Shown: in pieces, positions 50,326-54,460 of the stretch
Numbering within the stretch: the stretch's first letter is position 1
How the letters are laid out: each line of letters starts with the position of its first letter
Assembly: GCA_029938635.1 (NCBI GenBank)
Contig: JAOZUQ010000006.1
Span: forward strand, 1-54,460
Direction: 5' to 3'
DNA length: 54,460 nucleotides
Origin: Candidatus Aminicenantota bacterium
GTDB lineage: Bacteria > Acidobacteriota > Aminicenantia > UBA2199
Translations under genes and position numbers: made by a program
Notes under the pieces: generated by a model
What the model saw: the letters and a program-made list of their open reading frames with translations, nothing else
Database searches by the model: none
Told to the model about the DNA's origin: nothing

Positions 50326-51795
50326 TCAAATTTCGAACCATTTCTGATAATTTTCTTTATCGGTTACAGAGTCCAGCTTGCAGTAAAATTCATTATTTGA
50401 GTGAGAATATTCATAATCTTTTTCCCATTCCTCAATATTCCCGGCGATAGCCTTCAGTGAGGAAAACACATATTCCAGTTCAGAATCGGTCATAGTCGGG
50501 TGAAGTGAAAGGCGTACCCATCCCGGTTTTTCAGAAAGGTCTCCCTTATTGATCTTATCTGTAATTGACTTGGAATGCTGGTATGTCACATTTAAAAGAT
50601 AGTGTCCGTAAGTTCCGGCACAGGCACAGCCACCGCGAACCTGAATGCCGAACCTGTCACTAAGAAGCTTTACTATGAGGTTGTAATGGATATCTTCTAT
50701 GTAAAATGAAAAGACACCAAGGCGCTCTTTCACATTCCCTGCTAATATTTTCATTCCCGGAACTTCTTTTGAGAGCCTGAATGCAATTTTCAGAAGTTCT
50801 TTTTCCCTTTTCTCAATATTGCTGACTCCCATTTTTTCTTTTAACTTGATTGACAGGGCTATCCTGAATGATTGAAGAAATCCCGGTGTGCCTCCGTCTT
50901 CTCTTAATTCAATATTATCTATATATTTGTAATTTCCCCATGGATTTGTCCAGTCTACTGTCCCGCCTCCCGAATTATCCGGAGCTTCATTGTTATAAAG
51001 TGACTTATTAAAAACGAGTACTCCTGATGATCCCGGACCTCCGAGGAATTTATGCGGAGAAAAGAATATTGCATCCAGTCTCTCCATCGGGTCCTTCGGA
51101 TGCATGTCTATATCCAGATATGGAGCAGAAGCGGCAAAATCTACAAAACTTACTCCTCCATGTTCATGCATTATCCTGCTGAGAAGGTGGTATGGAGGGA
51201 TGATCCCTGTCACGTTCGAGCAGGCGGAGAACGATCCGATCTTGATCTTTCTTTCTTCATAAAGTTCAAGTTGTCTTTCAAGTTCCTTAGTATCAACAAG
51301 AAGATTTTCTGCCGGCGGGAGTACGACTACATCTGCAATTGTCTCATACCAGGATGTGTGGTTTGAATGGTGCTCCATGTGTGTTACGAACACTACAGGC
51401 CTGTCTTCCTTCTTTATATCAGCTTTTTCTACAATGGTACTCTGAATTTTTAATCCCAGTATTCTCTGGAATTTATTTATGACTCCGGTCATTCCATTGC
51501 AGGCTGTAATAATAATATCGTCAAGTGATCCATTTATATGTTTCCGGATTATCTCATGGGAATAGTGGTAAGCATGAGTCATTAAAGTGCCTGTCTCGCT
51601 GGTTTCGGTATGGGTGTTTGCAACGAAAGGGCCGAAATCCTCGAGTATTTTTTTTTCGATCGGTTCGTAGAGCCTCCCGCTTGCTATCCAGTCAGCATAG
51701 ACTATCTTCTTTTCTCCATATGGAGAATTAAATGTTGAATTTATGCCAACGATATTTTTCCTGAATTTATCAAAATATTTTTCCATTCTGCTCAT
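50326..51795 (-). CDS. Class V aminotransferase (cysteine desulfurase/selenocysteine lyase-like)
   Basis: 489 aa, longer than the usual 400. PLP-binding lysine K249 in FFSPHKFLGG, the histidine-rich HMEHHSNHTSW near 139, D219 in FVDFAASAPY and the active-site loop RGGCACAG with C390 and C392 match the cysteine desulfurase-like group. The N-terminal YADWIASGRLYEPIE is standard. The closing 60 residues (WEKDYEYSHSNNEFYCKLD) are extra. Sulfur or selenium release to an acceptor is likely, but no suf or isc genes are adjacent. No ribosome site is seen, and TAAAAT lies 6 bases before the ATG. Confidence 0.85.
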   Translation of the reverse strand: MSRMEKYFDKFRKNIVGINSTFNSPYGEKKIVYADWIASGRLYEPIEKKILEDFGPFVANTHTETSETGTLMTHAYHYSHEIIRKHINGSLDDIIITACNGMTGVINKFQRILGLKIQSTIVEKADIKKEDRPVVFVTHMEHHSNHTSWYETIADVVVLPPAENLLVDTKELERQLELYEERKIKIGSFSACSNVTGIIPPYHLLSRIMHEHGGVSFVDFAASAPYLDIDMHPKDPMERLDAIFFSPHKFLGGPGSSGVLVFNKSLYNNEAPDNSGGGTVDWTNPWGNYKYIDNIELREDGGTPGFLQSFRIALSIKLKEKMGVSNIEKREKELLKIAFRLSKEVPGMKILAGNVKERLGVFSFYIEDIHYNLIVKLLSDRFGIQVRGGCACAGTYGHYLLNVTYQHSKSITDKINKGDLSEKPGWVRLSLHPTMTDSELEYVFSSLKAIAGNIEEWEKDYEYSHSNNEFYCKLDSVTDKENYQKWFEI

Positions 51796-51822
51796 AGATC
51801 AATTTTAACACATTTAGGAATG

Positions 51823-51861
51823 TTGGATATTTTATTATTTGATTTTTTTTTTGATATCCAA
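51823..51861. promoter_or_regulatory. Inverted repeat over a candidate -10 box
   Basis: TTGGATAT (51823-51830) and ATATCCAA (51854-51861) are exact complements, 23 bases apart. A candidate promoter TTAACA (51805-51810), 17 bases, TATTTT (51828-51833) for the DUF937 gene overlaps the left arm, so repression at this site is plausible. Confidence 0.4.
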
Positions 51862-51888
51862 TATTATTTTTTTGGAGGATTTAAAAAA

Positions 51889-52482
51889 ATGGCTAATTTT
51901 ATTGATGAATTTATGGGTACTTATGGTTCTAAAGTTTCAAAAGACCTTTCAAAAACATTGGGAGTGAAAAAAAGCATTTTAAAGCAAATTATTCCTCAGA
52001 TCGCTCCACTGATCCTTGGTGGATTAAAAAAACAAAAAGATAATCATGGAGGCGATGCACGTATAGATCATATTTTAAATAAATATGGAAGCTCAGATGT
52101 ATTAAGTAATCTGGGAGGTTTGTTCAGATCTAAAGTGCAAGAATCAAAACCGGATCCGGGACTTGGCGGATTGCTTGGTAATTCAGGTTTCCAGGCAAGT
52201 GATGCTATAGCAAAAAAATTCAACATAGATTCCGGTACAGTTATGAAACTGATCCCGATGCTTGCCCCTGTAATTCTCGGTGCTTTAACAAAAAAGAGGG
52301 ATACCGGTGCAGGATCAGGTGGTATTGGAGCATTGCTTGATCAGGATGGTGATGGCAGTGTATTGGATGATGTCGCCGGATTCCTGATGGGAAGTCTTGG
52401 AGGCGGCAGCAGAAAGCGGGGCGGCGGCCTCGGAGGGGCATTGGGTGGACTTCTCGGTGGTCTTCTCGGGAAAAGAAAGTAA
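51889..52482 (+). CDS. DUF937 (YidB-like) protein, internally duplicated
   Basis: 197 aa from ATG at 51889, 10 bases after GGAGG; the frame is open further upstream but without a better start. Two copies of one motif are visible: GVKKSILKQIIPQIAPLILG near 27 and FNIDSGTVMKLIPMLAPVILG near 115, each followed by a short hydrophilic stretch. LLDQDGDGSVLDDVAGFLMG near 150 is the characteristic ending, then an extended glycine-rich tail (GGLGGALGGLLGGLLGKRK). The DxDGDG loop may bind calcium. Function is unknown. Confidence 0.88.
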   Translation: MANFIDEFMGTYGSKVSKDLSKTLGVKKSILKQIIPQIAPLILGGLKKQKDNHGGDARIDHILNKYGSSDVLSNLGGLFRSKVQESKPDPGLGGLLGNSGFQASDAIAKKFNIDSGTVMKLIPMLAPVILGALTKKRDTGAGSGGIGALLDQDGDGSVLDDVAGFLMGSLGGGSRKRGGGLGGALGGLLGGLLGKRK

Positions 52483-52552
52483 CCGGATCTGCTTAAGATT
52501 ATTTTGTTATTTTTTAATTTCAATATAAAAAATAAAAAAATCAGGAGGAAAC

Positions 52553-52723
52553 ATGAGACTTAATGCACCAAAAAAAATTGTATGGTTGATTTCGCTGATA
52601 ATTGCAGTATTGGCAATTGTAAGCACTTTTGTAGTAATTCCATTTATTACTGTTAATGCTTTCTGGGTAATGGGAGTAGCTTGGCTTCTCCTCTTCCTTG
52701 CAACATTTCTAAAAGGATTCTAG
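52553..52723 (+). CDS. Small two-helix membrane protein (56 aa)
   Basis: ATG at 52553 with AGGAGG 4 bases upstream and a stop at 52723. It starts MRLNAPKKIVW and has two hydrophobic helices (about residues 9-29 and 36-52), ending in FLKGF. A strong ribosome site and a clean hairpin after it argue that it is a real gene. I know of similar small proteins without assigned function. It lies 70 bases after the DUF937 gene and may be cotranscribed. Confidence 0.75.
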   Translation: MRLNAPKKIVWLISLIIAVLAIVSTFVVIPFITVNAFWVMGVAWLLLFLATFLKGF

Positions 52724-52731
52724 AACTATTT

Positions 52732-52763
52732 CCCGTACCCTCTTTGAAATGAGGGGGTATGGG
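52732..52763 (+). terminator. Hairpin after the small membrane protein gene
   Basis: CCCGTACCCTC (52732-52742) pairs with GAGGGGGTATGGG (52751-52763), with one G-T pair and a two-base bulge around an eight-base loop. There is no T run. Confidence 0.55.
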
Positions 52764-52852
52764 ATATATCTCATATCTCAGTTTATTCTTTCAAAAGTTG
52801 CAAAATATAAATTTCAGATTATCCGAATTAATTAGATTTAAGAGGAGGAATC

Positions 52853-54274
52853 ATGAAGTTAAAGGTAATATTTTTTTCCATAATTTTTATTTTTTCCATA
52901 GTTTCAGCAGATCAGGGAGATATCAAGCTTGTCAGGATCGATCCTCCCGGCCCACAATTAGTCAAAAAAAGGAATATCATGATAAATGCAGACGATGTCA
53001 TGAAGATCCTTTCAAATGTTGAAAAAACGGGAGTTAGATTAAACATTGAATTTGCCACTATGGATGATTTTGTTATTGCCCGTTTCGGAAAGATCGAGAA
53101 AGGAGAAATTTCCTGGGTTCATAAGATCGAAAAAGGTAATATGAAAATTAAATTCGGGAAATCGGAATACAAGGGGTTGCTTGAAAAAGTAAGGTCCGGT
53201 GCCGGACGTCCGGGATATCAGATAATCCTCAGTGATAAAAAGTCAAATGCGGTGATAAATAGTTTTGAACTCACATTCCGCCCTTTTCCGAATCTTAGTG
53301 TAGAACTTAATTATCCGGTAAATGCTTCTCCGGGGGAATTGCTCGGAGAAAAGGTCACGATTACGATAAAGAATACCGGTTCGGCACCTTCAGGAGAAGT
53401 TGATCTTGATCTGCTGCTTTCAAAAAATTTCCTGATACCATTAAAGAAATATTCTTTGAATGAAGGTGCGGAAGGAGTGAGGTTGCTTGAACACGGCACT
53501 ATTAAAGTTCGGGGTATTGAGCCTGGAGGAGAACTGGAGTTAAAACCCGATGTCAAATTGTATCTTCCTAAAGCACTTGAGGATGGAAGATATTATCTTG
53601 GTGCAGTTTTAGACCCGGATAAGAAACTGACGGAAAGCTCTGTGGAGGATAATGTTTTTCAGGGATTTATGATGATTGCACAGAAAGAACCATTGAAGAT
53701 CACCATGTCTCTTGCAGGGTCGACACTTTATTACACCCCCAAAACTTTTGATTTGAAGATAAGGAATGCCGGCCTCGACATTTCTATAAGTAAAGAGTGG
53801 CGGAAATGTCAGATAAGGCCGTATATCTTTCATTTGAAACATGCATCCTGGACCGATTTTTTCTGGGAAGTTAACACGGATGAAAAAATGGTTTGGAAAA
53901 TTACAGGAACAAAATTCTGCAAAAAGGGAGGAGTGGCTGAGAAATTAAATATCAAAGTACTTCCTGAAGGAGGATCCACCAGAGTTCCTCCACGTAGGTT
54001 TATGCTTGTTTTCGGAGAAACAAAAGTAACCTTTGAACCCAAGAAGAAAAAGTTCAATCTTTTATTGGGGGAATCAAGTGTAGCTTACTTACCATTCTGG
54101 CAGACTTGCAAAACATCACCTCTGAAATATCATTTCAAATATGTGACCTGGGATAAAGATGTATGGGAGGTCGATCCTATAAAAAAAACATTGAGAAAGA
54201 TACCCAAAGAAAAATTCTGCAAACAATCTGAAGAAGGTGAAGAACTCCCTGCCAAAATGGAGGTGGAGGAATAG
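52853..54274 (+). CDS. Secreted CARDB-like protein with two C-terminal W/C modules 100 residues apart
   Basis: 473 aa with a signal peptide (residues 1-19). Residues about 145-275 form an immunoglobulin-like CARDB domain (VTITIKNTGSAPSGEVDLD, LESSVEDNVF-type ending). The C-terminus has two modules with identical spacing: W316, C319, H327, W333, W338, C356 and again W416, C419, H427, W433, W438, C456, exactly 100 residues apart. The paired cysteines in each module probably form disulfides after export. No known family fits these modules. AGGAGG precedes the ATG. An IS110 fragment follows directly after the stop. Confidence 0.75.
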   Translation: MKLKVIFFSIIFIFSIVSADQGDIKLVRIDPPGPQLVKKRNIMINADDVMKILSNVEKTGVRLNIEFATMDDFVIARFGKIEKGEISWVHKIEKGNMKIKFGKSEYKGLLEKVRSGAGRPGYQIILSDKKSNAVINSFELTFRPFPNLSVELNYPVNASPGELLGEKVTITIKNTGSAPSGEVDLDLLLSKNFLIPLKKYSLNEGAEGVRLLEHGTIKVRGIEPGGELELKPDVKLYLPKALEDGRYYLGAVLDPDKKLTESSVEDNVFQGFMMIAQKEPLKITMSLAGSTLYYTPKTFDLKIRNAGLDISISKEWRKCQIRPYIFHLKHASWTDFFWEVNTDEKMVWKITGTKFCKKGGVAEKLNIKVLPEGGSTRVPPRRFMLVFGETKVTFEPKKKKFNLLLGESSVAYLPFWQTCKTSPLKYHFKYVTWDKDVWEVDPIKKTLRKIPKEKFCKQSEEGEELPAKMEVEE

Positions 54275-54333
54275 TACAAAAATATGCTGCGTCCCTCATA
54301 ATTAGAGATTGTGTAGGGGCGACTCCCCGTAAG

Positions 54334-54460
54334 GTGTCTCAGAAGCATAAAGTTACCCGTTGCGCATTTGAAGCAACAGGAGGTTATGAGCAGTTGGCAG
54401 CAGAATATTTTCAAGAGTCTGATATTACAGTCAATATCTTAAATCCTGCCCGGGTAAGAA
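54334..54460 (+). pseudogene. IS110-family transposase remnant (N-terminal part missing, runs off window)
   Basis: In the frame beginning 54361 the text reads CAFEATGGYEQLAAEYF then ESDITVNILNPARVR, the typical second acidic block of IS110 DEDD transposases. The first block (the catalytic GIDVSK-type motif, normally 50-70 residues earlier) is absent: the upstream bases belong to the secreted protein gene. No start codon lies in frame. The element continues past the window end, so the C-terminal Ser motif cannot be checked. A GGGGCGACTCCCC palindrome lies at 54316-54328, just before it. Confidence 0.7.

Noticed and set aside
1-54460. tRNA, rRNA or CRISPR array
   Set aside because: No cloverleaf-like sequence with a CCA-type end, no rRNA segment and no regularly spaced direct repeats were found in the gaps between genes.

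Overview
The window is an AT-rich, gene-dense stretch of a bacterial chromosome: about 56 protein genes, mostly in + strand operons with overlaps or gaps of a few bases, no tRNA or rRNA gene, no CRISPR array, and one truncated transposase at the right edge. The organism looks Gram-negative and anaerobic or microaerophilic. It has a flavodiiron protein, an Fe-S type serine dehydratase, a flavodoxin/ferredoxin fusion, many exported proteins and a Gld-like ABC exporter. The order rplM-rpsI-rpsB-tsf-pyrH-frr, a Bacteroidetes-like hutG and the GldF/GldG-like permease point to the FCB group or a neighbouring candidate phylum. This placement is inference, because no rRNA is present.

Layout: 1-2800 holds the end of a DEAD-box helicase gene, hutG and a YitT membrane protein. 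2874-5591 is a Gld-like ABC ATPase, a permease fused to a GldG-like extracytoplasmic region, and a secreted lectin-like protein. 5626-7653 has YwbE, DUF3465, purM and a ThiS-like carrier. 7655-10399 (minus) has an unknown protein, dcd and a glycerate kinase. 10494-13802 has an AI-2E family transporter, an exported M49-like protein with a broken zinc motif, and rlmN. 13806-22274 is an export-rich block: two very large coupled secreted proteins (DUF5107-TPR and DUF6067/GH-like), an unknown secreted protein and an alpha/beta hydrolase. 22292-24052 is an acyl-ACP thioesterase, a free-standing archaeal-type ThrRS editing domain and a membrane methyltransferase. 24129-28378 is a redox and metal group (flavodiiron protein, TrmO, CGGC protein, cation efflux, methyltransferase, NifX-like). 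28510-31427 is recN-miaB. 31527-35537 is the lipid operon yceD-rpmF-plsX-fabG-acpP-fabF, closed by a clear terminator.

35691-44312 is a looser run: EFR1 ferredoxin, DUF523, alpha/beta hydrolase, cyclase family, DUF4395, Xaa-Pro aminopeptidase, ornithine cyclodeaminase family, serine dehydratase and a membrane methyltransferase. pgeF follows on the minus strand. 45038-45527 carries no gene and is packed with short palindromic repeats of at least three types. A Nudix-ThiE fusion comes next, then the minus-strand translation operon (rplM to frr) behind a consensus promoter, a cysteine-desulfurase-like enzyme, a DUF937 protein, a 56-residue membrane protein, a secreted CARDB-like protein with two modules exactly 100 residues apart, and an IS110 remnant.

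Several genes that head transcription units have a -10-like hexamer 6-9 bases before the start codon and no Shine-Dalgarno sequence, which suggests some leaderless transcripts. Others have textbook AGGAGG sites and TTGACA/TATAAT-type promoters. No single stretch is clearly an undescribed defence or mobile system. The best leads are the degenerate M49-like protein, the stand-alone tRNA-Thr editing domain, the coupled giant secreted pair, the 100-residue repeat protein and the GldF-GldG fusion.
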